Positions 29,086 to 40,457 of a stretch of DNA of 64,000 bases are shown here, piece after piece. The stretch is taken from positions 388,261 to 452,260 of the forward strand of contig NZ_BMWH01000003.1 in NCBI RefSeq assembly GCF_014651135.1, read 5' to 3'. Source of the DNA: Streptomyces echinoruber. GTDB taxonomy: Bacteria > Actinomycetota > Actinomycetes > Streptomycetales > Streptomycetaceae. The position numbers and the translations under genes are program-made. Positions within the stretch are counted from its first letter, which is position 1. Each line of letters begins with the position of its first letter. Under the pieces are notes generated by a model, which saw only the letters and a program-made list of their open reading frames with translations, was not told where the DNA came from and made no database searches.

Positions 29086-30073
29086 ACCCCTGCGCCGGCG
29101 GCAGCTCCGCCACCTCCGCCAGGTCCTCCCGGGTCAGCCGCAGGCGCGCCGCGCCCGCGTTCTCCGCCACCCAGCGCTCGTGCTTGGCGCCCGGGACGGG
29201 GACGACGTGGCGGCCCTGGGCGAGCACCCAGGCGAGGGCGACCTGGGCGGGGGTGACGTGCTCGCCGTGGCGGCGGGCGATGCGGCGCAGGCCGGCCACG
29301 ATGGGCTGGTTGGCGGCCATCATCTCGGCGGTGAAGCGGGGGTGGCGGGCGCGCACGTCGTCGGGTTCGAAGCCCTCGCCGGGCGTCAGGGTGCCGGTGA
29401 GGAAGCCGTTGCCGAGGGGCATCGCGGCGAGGAAGCCGACGCCGCGCGCCTCGCACCAGGGCAGCAGCGTCTCCAGCGCCTCCGGGGACCACACCGACAG
29501 CTCGGCCTGCACCGCGGCGACCGGGAAGACCTGCTGCACCCGCTCCAACTGCCGGATCGTCGCGTCGTACAGGCCCGTCCCGGGCCGGCGCGCGGCCCGC
29601 GCGCCCACCGCGCACAGCCCGAGCGCCCGCACCTTCCCGGCCCGTACGAGTTCGGCCATCGCGCCCCACGTCTCCTCGACCGGCACCTCCGGGTCGGCGC
29701 GGTGCAGCTGGTAGAGGTCGATCACGTCGGTCTGCAGCCGGCGCAGCGAGGCGTCGCAGGCGCGTCGGACGTACCCGGGGCGGCCGTTGGCCACGATGTG
29801 CTGCTCACCCACCAGCAGGCCGACCTTGGTCGACACGAAGGCGTCCCGGCGCCGCTCCTTGAGCACCCGCCCCAGCAGCAGCTCGTTGGTGAACGGCCCG
29901 TACATGTCGGCCGTGTCCAGCAGCGTCGAGCCCAGGTCCAGCGCCCGGTGCACCGCCCTGAGCGACTCCTCGCCCCGCTGCCGCGAGGTGCTGTACGCCC
30001 AGCTCATCGGCATGCACCCGAGTCCCACGGCCCCCACCGAGAGCGCCGCCGCGCCGATCGTCCTGCGCTCCAC
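29075..30073 (-). CDS. Aldo/keto reductase
   Basis: A 332-residue NADPH-dependent TIM-barrel oxidoreductase. The catalytic tetrad is visible: Asp and Tyr in LLDTADMYGPFTNE, Lys in FVSTKVGLL and His in YQLHRADPEVP. Also PVPGAKHERWVAENAGA for NADPH binding near the C-terminus. GTG at 30073 is preferred, with GGGAGGG ten bases upstream; the frame is open to a TTG at 30106. Closest in pattern to the YakC/AKR13 type; substrate unknown. It is divergent from the 2-hydroxyacid dehydrogenase. Its stop lies in a 15-bp repeat array. Confidence 0.9.
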   Translation of the reverse strand: MERRTIGAAALSVGAVGLGCMPMSWAYSTSRQRGEESLRAVHRALDLGSTLLDTADMYGPFTNELLLGRVLKERRRDAFVSTKVGLLVGEQHIVANGRPGYVRRACDASLRRLQTDVIDLYQLHRADPEVPVEETWGAMAELVRAGKVRALGLCAVGARAARRPGTGLYDATIRQLERVQQVFPVAAVQAELSVWSPEALETLLPWCEARGVGFLAAMPLGNGFLTGTLTPGEGFEPDDVRARHPRFTAEMMAANQPIVAGLRRIARRHGEHVTPAQVALAWVLAQGRHVVPVPGAKHERWVAENAGAARLRLTREDLAEVAELPPAQGSWD

Positions 30074-30136
30074 CTGCTCGTTGCCCTCCCTCTCCAGCCA
30101 CCCCAACCTAACCTCTGCGCCCCGGGCGCACTGACA

Positions 30137-30142
30137 TAGCCT
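30137..30142 (+). promoter_or_regulatory. -10 box, leaderless type
   Basis: TAGCCT ends six bases before the ATG at 30149. Confidence 0.5.
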
Positions 30143-30148
30143 GCGACC

Positions 30149-31102
30149 ATGAGTGCTGCTGACGTGTGGCTGCCCCTACCGCCCGAGGAGATCGAGGGGC
30201 TCCCCGAGGGGCCGCGGTACCTGTTCTGGGACGGCGCCGAGGAGTTCCCCGCCGACCCGGCCGACTGCGTCTTCTACGTCGTGCCCTACATGAAGCCGTC
30301 GCAGGTCTGCCGGCGGCCGCTGCCGCGGATGCGGTCGGTGCGGGTCGTGCAGACCCTGTCGGCCGGCGTCGACCACGTCGAGCCGGGCCTGGCCGACCTG
30401 CCCCCCGGGGTGCTGCTGTGCAACGCGCGCGGCGTGCACGAGGCGAGCACCGCCGAGCTGACCCTCGCCCTGATCCTCGCCTCGCTGCGGGGCGTGCCGG
30501 ACTTCGTGCGGGCCCAGGACCGCGGGGAGTGGCTCGGCGGTTTCCGGCCGGCGCTCGCCGACCGGACCGTGCTCATCGTGGGGTACGGCTCGATCGGCGC
30601 CGCCATCGAGGACCGGCTCGCGCCGTTCGAACTCGCGCGGGTCCTGCGCGTCGCGCGCTCCGCGCGCACCACGAAGCGCGGTCCGGTGCATCCGCTCACC
30701 GATCTGCCCGCGCTGCTCCCGCAGGCCGACGTCGTCGTCCTGTCCACCCCCTTGACGGAGCAGACGCGCGGACTCGCGGGCGCCGACTTCCTGGCCCGCA
30801 TGAAGGACGGCGCCCTCCTGGTCAACGTCGCCCGCGGCCCCGTCGTCGACACCAAGGCCCTGCTGGCCGAGCTGGACAGCGGCCGCCTCACCGCCGCCCT
30901 CGACGTCACCGACCCCGAGCCCCTGCCCCCCGAGCACCCCCTGTGGCGCGCCCCGGGCGTGCTGATCACCCCGCACGCCGGCGGGCCGACGTCGGCGTTC
31001 CTGCCGCGCGCCCGGCGGCTCCTGACCGGCCAGTTGCGCCGGTTCGTGAACCGGGAGCCGCTGCGCAACGTGATCCTGACGACGGGTACGACCACCGCGT
31101 AA
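30149..31102 (+). CDS. D-isomer 2-hydroxyacid dehydrogenase
   Basis: A 317-residue NAD(P)-dependent oxidoreductase. Seen: LSAGVDHVEPGL, the Rossmann VGYGSIGAAIEDRL near residue 147, LSTPLTEQTRGLAG, VNVARGPVVDTKAL with the catalytic Arg, DPEPLPPEHPLW with the Glu and ITPHAGGPT with the His near residue 275. Resembles glyoxylate/hydroxypyruvate or phosphonate-type reductases. The precise substrate is not evident. Stands alone; leaderless-type promoter. Confidence 0.92.
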   Translation: MSAADVWLPLPPEEIEGLPEGPRYLFWDGAEEFPADPADCVFYVVPYMKPSQVCRRPLPRMRSVRVVQTLSAGVDHVEPGLADLPPGVLLCNARGVHEASTAELTLALILASLRGVPDFVRAQDRGEWLGGFRPALADRTVLIVGYGSIGAAIEDRLAPFELARVLRVARSARTTKRGPVHPLTDLPALLPQADVVVLSTPLTEQTRGLAGADFLARMKDGALLVNVARGPVVDTKALLAELDSGRLTAALDVTDPEPLPPEHPLWRAPGVLITPHAGGPTSAFLPRARRLLTGQLRRFVNREPLRNVILTTGTTTA

Positions 31103-31196
31103 TCCGGTTCGGGCACCCTGCGCAACCTTCCGGACGCGGTGGGTACCCGCATATCCGCTGGTCGTCACGGAGCGTAGAGAAGCTATGTCCCTGAGT

Positions 31197-31216
31197 GACG
31201 ATACTGGTGTATCGTC
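31197..31216. promoter_or_regulatory. Perfect 8-bp dyad upstream of the cdgD region
   Basis: GACGATACTGGTGTATCGTC: two perfect 8-bp arms with a 4-base spacer. It lies in the 190-bp gap before the His-rich ORF and cdgD. Likely a protein-binding operator for control of c-di-GMP metabolism. No obvious regulator gene is adjacent. Confidence 0.6.
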
Positions 31217-31290
31217 CCGACAGGGGCTGCGCCGCGCACCGTTCGGCGCCAGGGGATGGACCTTTCGGACTGTGAGGGGGGCGACGGACG

Positions 31291-31524
31291 ATGCACGGCC
31301 TGTGGACCAACGATCCGACGCGGAAGAGCCGCCGCCGGCGGCCCTGGCACGCGCCCGCACGCAGACGCGGCCACCACGGCAGCCATCACCACGGCAGCCA
31401 TCATCACGGCGGTCACCAGCACGGCGGTCACCACCACCGCGGGAACAGCGGCCGCCGCAGGCACACCCCCCCAGCACACCGGGACCCCCGGGACTCGGGA
31501 ATGCGGACCGGGAGGGACCGGTGA
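31291..31524 (+). CDS. Possible His-rich small protein coupled to cdgD
   Basis: A 77-codon ORF with Arg-rich ends and a central GHHGSHHHGSHHHGGHQHGG stretch. It starts ATG at 31291 with a GAGGGGGGCG upstream and its TGA overlaps the GTG start of cdgD, so translation could be coupled. The His region is encoded by short repeats (CAC/CAT-rich) and could bind metals such as Ni or Zn. Codon third positions are moderately high in GC. It may instead be non-coding leader, so confidence is limited. Confidence 0.45.
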   Translation: MHGLWTNDPTRKSRRRRPWHAPARRRGHHGSHHHGSHHHGGHQHGGHHHRGNSGRRRHTPPAHRDPRDSGMRTGRDR

Positions 31525-32181
31525 ACACCTTCCCCACCACAGTCGCCTCGTCCGCCACGCGGGCGCCCGCGCGGACGGCCACACTCGACGAAGCCCGGCG
31601 CGCGCAGACCGCGCCGGGGACCCCACGACCCGAACCCCCCGCCCCCGGCGGCACCGGTGTGCGCCGCCGGCTCCTGCTGGCCCTGGTGTGCGCGGGGTAC
31701 GCCGTCGGCGCCGCGTCCGGCTGGGGCTCGCCCGAACTGGCCCTGTTCATGGGCGACTTCGGGCTGGCCGCCGCGGCCGGCACCGCCGCGGTGTCCTGCT
31801 TCCGCTACGCGCGCAGCCGCCGGGCCCGTTTTCGAGCCGCCTGGCTGCTGTTCGCCCTCTCCTCGGCGATGGCGGCGCTCGGCAACGCGGTCTGGGGCTG
31901 GTACGAGGTCGTGCTCGGCCGGCCCGTGCCCGCCCACAGCTGCGCCGACCTGTTCTTCCTGTGCTTCGCGCCGCCCGCGATCGTGGGCCTGCTGGTGCTC
32001 GCCAAACGGCCCGCGAACAAGGCCGGCTGGGTGTGCCTGGTGCTGGACGCCTGGCTGATCGCCGGTTCCCTGCTCACGCTGGCGTGGAGCCTGGCGCTCG
32101 CCCGGGAGGCCCGCTCCGGCGGGGAGAACGTCGCCCACACCGCGCTCTCCCTGGCCTACCCGCTCCCTCGACATCGCCCTG

Positions 32182-34695
32182 GTGAGCATGGTGCTGGTGC
32201 TGCACTTCCGCCGCTCGGCGGTCAACCGCACCGCCGTCAACACCGCGGTCGGCGCCCTCGCCCTGACGGTGATGTGCGACGCGCTGTTCACCTCGCCGCT
32301 GCTGCACAGCACCTACCACTCGGGCCAGTTGCTCGACGCGGGCTGGTTCGCCGGCTCGCTGCTGCTGGCGTACGCCCCGTGGGCGGCACCCCGGCGCGCC
32401 GCCGAGACCGCCAGCCGCGACGGCACCGACGGGCAGGAGCACACCGCGCACGACCACCCGTTCGGGCCGCGGCGCACCGCGCCCGGCGGCCACGCCCACC
32501 CGCCGCTGCCCGACGGCGACCCCGGCCGGCACCCTGCCGCCCGGCCCCTGGCCGGCTCCCTGTCCGCGCTCACGCCGTACCTGGCCGCCGCCGTCTGCAC
32601 CCTGGGCATCCTGTACAACGTCCTCAACGGCCGCAGCCTGGAACGCGTCTCGCTGATCACCGCCGGGACGGTGATGCTGACCCTGGTGGTGCGGCAGGGC
32701 ATCATGCTGCTGGAGAACATCAAGCTCACCCAGGAACTGGCCGAGAAGGAGAACCACTTCCGCTCCCTGGTGCAGGACTCCAGCGACGTCATCATGATCG
32801 CCGCGCCCAACGGCGTCCTGCGCTACGTCTCCCCGGCCGCCGCCGGCGTCTACGGGCGGCCCGCGGAGGAGCTCGTCGGGACCGAACTGGCCCACCTCAT
32901 CCACCCCGAGGACCTCGGCTGCGTCCTGCACGAGGTGCGCCGCTTCCTCGCCGCCGACCCCGTCGAGGAGCCCACCACCCGCATCGAATGCCGCTTCCGC
33001 TCCGGCGCCGGCGGCTGGCTCAACGTCGAGTCCACCGTCAACCGCCACCACGGCGGCCTCATCCTCAACAGCCGGGACGTGACCGAACGCGTGCGCCTGC
33101 AGGCCCAGTTGCAGCACAACGCCGAGCACGACCCGCTCACCGACCTGCCCAACCGCACCCTGTTCACCCGGTGCGTGCAGCAGGCCCTCTCCGGCCGCCG
33201 TGCCTCCGACCGGGGCGTCGCGCTGCGCGGCACCGCCGTGCTCTTCATCGACCTCGACGGCTTCAAGGCCGTCAACGACACCATCGGCCACCAGGCCGGG
33301 GACGAACTGCTCGTCCAGGCCGCCCGCAGGCTCCAGGACGCGGTCCGGCAGGGCGACACCGCCGCCCGGCTCGGCGGCGACGAGTTCGCCGCCCTCATCG
33401 TCGGTGACGGCACCCGCGACCACGCCGCCCGGGAACGGCACATCCTGGAGCTCGCCGACCGCCTCAGGGTCACGCTGTCCCAGCCCTACCTCATCGACGG
33501 CAACGATGTCCGGGTCAACGCCTCCATCGGCGTCGCCTTCGCCGAACCCGGCCTGTCCGCCGGTGAGTTGCTGCGCAACGCCGACCTGGCCATGTACCGC
33601 GCCAAGGCGGCCGGCAAGGGCCGCGTGCAGTTGTACGCGCCGCAGATGCAGCAGGACGTCGTACGCCGGGCGGAGCTGGCCACCCGGCTGCGCTCGGCCC
33701 TGCACCAGGGGCAGTTCACGCTGCTGCACCAGCCCGTGGTGCGCCTCGCCGACGGCCGGATCACCTCGGTCGCGGCGCAGGCCCGCTGGCGCTCCTCGCA
33801 GGGCGTGCTGTTCACGCCCGCCGAGTTCCTGCGGGTGGCCGAGGACGGCGACCGGACCGCGGAGCTCGGCCGGTGGCTGCTCAAGGAGGCCGTCGAGCAG
33901 GCCGCCGAGCGCACCGCGACCGGCCTGGCCGTGCCCGTGGTGGTGCGTCTGAGCGCCCGGCGCCTGCTGGACCGCGCGACGCCGCCGGACTCCGTCGAGG
34001 CCCTGCTGGCCCGGCACGGGCTGCCGTCCGGGGCGCTGGTGATCGAGCTGTCCGACATCGGCCCGAAGGTGTCCCTGGACGAGCTGGAGCGCCGCCTGTG
34101 CGCCCTGCGCCGCCTGGGCGTGCGCATCGCGCTGGACGGCTTCGGCGGCGACTGCGCCGCCGTCACCGCGCTGCGCCGGCTGCCGCTGGACGTCCTCAAG
34201 CTCGACCGCGGCCTGGTCGAGGGCGTGGTGGAGTCCGCGCGCCTGTACAAGATCACCAGCGGGCTGCTGCGCATCGCCGGCGACCTGGGCCTGCAGTCCG
34301 TGGCCGAGGGCGTGGACCTGCCCGAGCAGGTCGTCGCGCTGCGCGAGATGGGCTGCACCCACGGCACGGGCATGGCGTTCTCCGGTCCCCTGGACGAGTA
34401 CCGGCTGCGCCGGGCGCTGGCCGCCGGCCACTACCCGGTGCCGCGCGAGCCGGCCGAGCCGGCCTTCGCGGGCGGCGGAGCGCCGGCCTTCGGCGGCGGC
34501 CTGCCCGCCGTGCTCGGCGGCGGCGCCGGCGCGGCCCTGGGCGGCGGCACGCCCGTCCTCGGGGGCGGCACCCCCGTGCTCGGGGGCGGCGCGCCCGTCC
34601 TGGGCGGCAGCACGCCCCTGGCGGGGGGCGCGTCCGTCCTGGGAGGCGGCACGGCCTTTCGCCCACATGATGAGACTCCCGTCCCACCCACTTGA
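32182..34695 (+). CDS. cdgD: PAS-GGDEF-EAL half of cdgD, intact ORF after the frameshift
   Basis: The 837-residue open frame after the shift. Order: remaining membrane helices (to about residue 180), a PAS domain (HFRSLVQDSSDVIMIAAP to ILNSRDVTERV), GGDEF with DPLTDLPNRTLF and [11 protein letters not shown] near residue 397, then an EAL domain. The GGDEF site is intact, so cyclase activity is likely. The EAL motif is replaced (QARWRSSQG where EALxRW is expected) and NVSxxQ and DDFGxGxS sites are altered (LDGFGGDCAAV), so phosphodiesterase activity is probably lost. The last 85 residues are Gly-rich repeats (GGGTPVLG). An ATG at 32182 could restart translation but has no clear ribosome site. 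The ilvB leader starts directly after its stop. Confidence 0.85.
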   Translation: MSMVLVLHFRRSAVNRTAVNTAVGALALTVMCDALFTSPLLHSTYHSGQLLDAGWFAGSLLLAYAPWAAPRRAAETASRDGTDGQEHTAHDHPFGPRRTAPGGHAHPPLPDGDPGRHPAARPLAGSLSALTPYLAAAVCTLGILYNVLNGRSLERVSLITAGTVMLTLVVRQGIMLLENIKLTQELAEKENHFRSLVQDSSDVIMIAAPNGVLRYVSPAAAGVYGRPAEELVGTELAHLIHPEDLGCVLHEVRRFLAADPVEEPTTRIECRFRSGAGGWLNVESTVNRHHGGLILNSRDVTERVRLQAQLQHNAEHDPLTDLPNRTLFTRCVQQALSGRRASDRGVALRGTAVLFIDLDGFKAVNDTIGHQAGDELLVQAARRLQDAVRQGDTAARLGGDEFAALIVGDGTRDHAARERHILELADRLRVTLSQPYLIDGNDVRVNASIGVAFAEPGLSAGELLRNADLAMYRAKAAGKGRVQLYAPQMQQDVVRRAELATRLRSALHQGQFTLLHQPVVRLADGRITSVAAQARWRSSQGVLFTPAEFLRVAEDGDRTAELGRWLLKEAVEQAAERTATGLAVPVVVRLSARRLLDRATPPDSVEALLARHGLPSGALVIELSDIGPKVSLDELERRLCALRRLGVRIALDGFGGDCAAVTALRRLPLDVLKLDRGLVEGVVESARLYKITSGLLRIAGDLGLQSVAEGVDLPEQVVALREMGCTHGTGMAFSGPLDEYRLRRALAAGHYPVPREPAEPAFAGGGAPAFGGGLPAVLGGGAGAALGGGTPVLGGGTPVLGGGAPVLGGSTPLAGGASVLGGGTAFRPHDETPVPPT
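34540..34660. repeat. 24-bp repeats encoding GGGTPVLG
   Basis: Four to five copies of GGCGGCACGCCCGTCCTCGG-like units encode the Gly-rich tail of the CdgD-like protein. Copies differ by few substitutions, showing recent expansion in frame at the 3' end of the gene. Confidence 0.85.
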
Positions 34696-34704
34696 CAGTG
34701 GGTG
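34685..34704. promoter_or_regulatory. 8-bp dyad over the cdgD stop, upstream of the ilvB leader
   Basis: CACCCACT-TGAC-AGTGGGTG is a perfect dyad that contains the cdgD TGA. It could be a small terminator for cdgD or an operator for the ilv promoter, which must lie close by. Confidence 0.55.
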
Positions 34705-34728
34705 CGTGCCGGGGGGAGGGTCTGTGCC

Positions 34729-34770
34729 ATGCGCACCCGAATTCTCGTACTTGGACAGCGCGTCGGCTGA
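34729..34770 (+). CDS. ilvB leader peptide MRTRILVLGQRVG
   Basis: A 13-residue ORF with a GGGAGGG ribosome site eight bases before its ATG. It contains Ile-Leu-Val-Leu in a row, encoded ATT CTC GTA CTT; ATT, GTA and CTT are very rare codons in this GC-rich genome, which is what a leader that stalls when branched-chain aminoacyl-tRNAs are scarce would use. It is followed by a long hairpin (34757-34824) and an intrinsic terminator before ilvB. Attenuation of actinobacterial ilvB has been predicted by comparative work; this ORF fits that role. Confidence 0.85.
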   Translation: MRTRILVLGQRVG

Positions 34771-34824
34771 GCTGGGACCCACCGGAGGATGATCCGGACC
34801 ACCCAGCGACCTCGTCGGCGCGCT

Positions 34825-34858
34825 CCCCTCGCTTGCCCTGTGGCACGAGGGGTTTTTT
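34825..34858 (+). terminator. ilvB attenuator terminator
   Basis: CCCCTCG at 34825-34831 pairs with CGAGGGG at 34846-34852, followed by TTTTTT, rare in this genome. Directly before it, AGCGCG (34757-34762) with CGCGCT (34819-34824) and GCTGGG (34771-34776) with CCCAGC (34802-34807) form a long stem starting inside the leader ORF. Ribosome position on the leader could decide which structure forms. Confidence 0.88.
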
Positions 34859-34931
34859 GTTGCACGGGCACCTGTCGAACCGCAGTCCACCCCGCGGGAC
34901 CATCCCGCGGGCCCATCCCACGACACTCGCT

Positions 34932-34965
34932 ACAACCTCAGCATCGAGACAACCTCAGCATCGAG
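34932..34965. repeat. 17-bp perfect tandem duplication before ilvB
   Basis: ACAACCTCAGCATCGAG is present twice in perfect tandem (34932-34948 and 34949-34965), ending just before the GAGAAGAGA ribosome site of ilvB. A recent duplication in the leader. Confidence 0.95.
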
Positions 34966-34977
34966 AAGAGAATGCCG

Positions 34978-38527
<3,550 letters not shown>

Positions 38528-38538
38528 GCCTCATCCCG

Positions 38539-38568
38539 AGGGGCCGGAGCAGCGCTGCTCCGGCCCCT
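38539..38568 (+). terminator. Terminator after ilvC
   Basis: AGGGGCCGGAGCAGC followed directly by its exact reverse complement, a 15-bp perfect inverted repeat whose centre forms the loop. The following 38569-38801 carries no gene and must hold the serA promoter; TACACT at 38672 is a possible -10. Confidence 0.8.
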
Positions 38569-38801
38569 GCCGCGCACCGTGGGCGATGCCCCGGCCAGGT
38601 GTTGTCCAACCCGTAGTGTCACGGACGGGTGATCCTTCCGGAGCGGAGCGGTACGACGACCGATACGCCACTACACTGCTGCACCAATACGCGTTCAGGC
38701 CCACAGCGTCGTGCGTCTTCCACGCGGCTTGTCTCCCCACCTCCTCCCGCCTGCGGCCGTCGGGACGGCCGTCCGCATGCATAGGACCTGCGAGGACTCA
38801 C

Positions 38802-40391
38802 GTGAGCTCGAAACCTGTCGTACTCATCGCTGAAGAGCTGTCGCCCGCGACCGTCGACGCACTGGGCCCGGACTTCGAGATCCGGCACTGCAACGGCGCC
38901 GACCGAGCCGAACTCCTGCCCGCCATCGCCGACGTGGACGCCATCCTGATCCGCTCGGCCACCAAGGTGGACGCCGAGGCGATCGCCGCGGCCCGCAGGC
39001 TGAAGGTCGTCGCACGGGCCGGCGTCGGCCTGGACAACGTCGACGTCTCCGCCGCCACCAAGGCCGGCGTGATGGTCGTCAACGCCCCCACCTCCAACAT
39101 CGTCACCGCCGCCGAGCTGGCCTGCGGCCTGATCCTGGCCACCGCGCGCAACATCCCGCAGGCCAACGCCGCGCTGAAAAAAGGCGAGTGGAAGCGCAGC
39201 AAGTACACCGGCGTCGAGCTCGCCGAGAAGACCCTCGGCGTCGTCGGCCTCGGCCGCATCGGCGCGCTGGTCGCGCAGCGCATGTCCGCGTTCGGCATGA
39301 AGATCGTCGCCTACGACCCCTACGTGCAGCCGCCGCGGGCCGCGCAGATGGGCGTGAAGATGCTGACGCTGGACGAGCTGCTGGAGGTCTCCGACTTCAT
39401 CACCGTCCACCTGCCCAAGACGCCCGAGACGCTGGGCCTGATCGGCCACGAGGCGCTGCGCAAGGTCAAGCCGAACGTGCGGATCATCAACGCCGCGCGC
39501 GGCGGCATCGTCGACGAGGAGGCGCTGTACTCGGCGCTGAAGGAGGGCCGCGTCGCCGGCGCCGGCCTCGACGTGTTCGCCAAGGAGCCGTGCACCGACT
39601 CCCCGCTGTTCGAGTTCGACCAGGTCGTGTGCACCCCGCACCTGGGCGCGTCCACCGACGAGGCGCAGGAGAAGGCGGGCATCGCCGTCGCCCGCTCCGT
39701 CCGCCTCGCCCTCGCCGGCGAGCTGGTCCCGGACGCGGTCAACGTCCAGGGCGGGGTCATCGCCGAGGACGTCAAGCCCGGGCTGCCGCTCGCCGAGAAG
39801 CTCGGCCGCATCTTCACCGCCCTGGCGGGCGAGGTCGCGGTGCGGCTGGATGTCGAGGTGTACGGCGAGATCACCCAGCACGACGTCAAGGTGCTCGAAC
39901 TCTCCGCCGTCAAGGGCGTGTTCGAGGACGTCGTCGACGAGACGGTGTCGTACGTCAACGCCCCGCTGTTCGCCCAGGAGCGCGGTGTCGAGGTGCGGCT
40001 GACGACCAGCTCGGAGGCGACCGAGCACCGCAACGTCGTCACCGTGCGCGGCACCCTCGCGGGCGGCGAGGAGGTGTCGGTCGCCGGCACGCTCACCGGA
40101 CCCAAGCACGTGCAGAAGATCGTCGCGATCGACGACTACGACGTGGACCTGGCGCTCGCCGACCACATGGTCGTCCTGCGCTACGAGGACCGTCCGGGCG
40201 TCGTCGGCACCGTCGGCCGCATCCTCGGCGAAGCCGGCATCAACATCGCCGGCATGCAGGTCTCCCGCCGGGCCGCGGGCGGCGAGGCGCTCGCCGTCCT
40301 CACCGTGGACGACACGGTGCCCGCCGGGGTGCTGAACGAGCTCGCCACGGAGATCGGTGCCACCTCCGCCCGGTCGGTGAACCTGGCCTGA
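38802..40391 (+). CDS. serA: D-3-phosphoglycerate dehydrogenase
   Basis: A 529-residue long-form PGDH, first step of serine synthesis from 3-phosphoglycerate, using NAD+. Seen: LIRSATKVDAEAIAAARRLKVV, ARAGVGLDNVDVSAATKAGV, Rossmann VVGLGRIGALVAQRM near residue 150, NAARGGIVDEEAL, GLDVFAKEPCTDSPLF and CTPHLGAST with the catalytic His near 280. The intervening ASB-like domain (about 310-450) is followed by a C-terminal ACT domain (YEDRPGVVGTVGRILGEAGI), which senses serine in relatives. GTG start (38802) after GAGGA. Stands alone between terminators. Confidence 0.96.
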   Translation: MSSKPVVLIAEELSPATVDALGPDFEIRHCNGADRAELLPAIADVDAILIRSATKVDAEAIAAARRLKVVARAGVGLDNVDVSAATKAGVMVVNAPTSNIVTAAELACGLILATARNIPQANAALKKGEWKRSKYTGVELAEKTLGVVGLGRIGALVAQRMSAFGMKIVAYDPYVQPPRAAQMGVKMLTLDELLEVSDFITVHLPKTPETLGLIGHEALRKVKPNVRIINAARGGIVDEEALYSALKEGRVAGAGLDVFAKEPCTDSPLFEFDQVVCTPHLGASTDEAQEKAGIAVARSVRLALAGELVPDAVNVQGGVIAEDVKPGLPLAEKLGRIFTALAGEVAVRLDVEVYGEITQHDVKVLELSAVKGVFEDVVDETVSYVNAPLFAQERGVEVRLTTSSEATEHRNVVTVRGTLAGGEEVSVAGTLTGPKHVQKIVAIDDYDVDLALADHMVVLRYEDRPGVVGTVGRILGEAGINIAGMQVSRRAAGGEALAVLTVDDTVPAGVLNELATEIGATSARSVNLA

Positions 40392-40407
40392 GGCCTTCGG
40401 CAACGCC

Positions 40408-40447
40408 AACGCCGTACGGGCCGACCGGTGTCGGCCCGTACGGCGTT
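40408..40447. terminator. Bidirectional terminator serA / MFS
   Basis: AACGCCGTACGGGCCGAC and GTCGGCCCGTACGGCGTT, perfect 18-bp arms with a 4-base loop. Lies between convergent serA and the MFS exporter. Confidence 0.88.
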
Positions 40448-40457
40448 CTTGCATGCC

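Larger units (their letters stand above)
31521..34695 (+). pseudogene. cdgD: cdgD-like membrane PAS-GGDEF-EAL gene with a +1 frameshift
   Basis: A diguanylate cyclase-type gene at the place of SCO5511 (CdgD). The N-terminal membrane part (31521 to about 32165: LLLALVCAGYAVGAASGWG and further helices) is in one frame up to LSLAYPL. The rest continues one base off, starting DIALVSMVLVLHFRRS. An extra C in the CCC at 32165-32167 (CGCTCCCTCGAC instead of CGCTCCTCGAC) accounts exactly for the change. If real, the gene is broken between its membrane sensor and its catalytic half; if a read error, it encodes one protein of about 1057 residues. The leader ORF at 31291 overlaps the GTG start. Confidence 0.8.

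Noticed and set aside
31185..31520. N-terminal extension of the cdgD frame from ATG 31185
   Set aside because: Codon third positions are poor in this stretch and it overlaps the 31197-31216 dyad; GTG 31521 is the more natural start.
34729..34860. T-box or metabolite riboswitch before ilvB
   Set aside because: No T-box or specifier-loop features were seen; the leader ORF with Ile-Leu-Val codons explains the terminator better.
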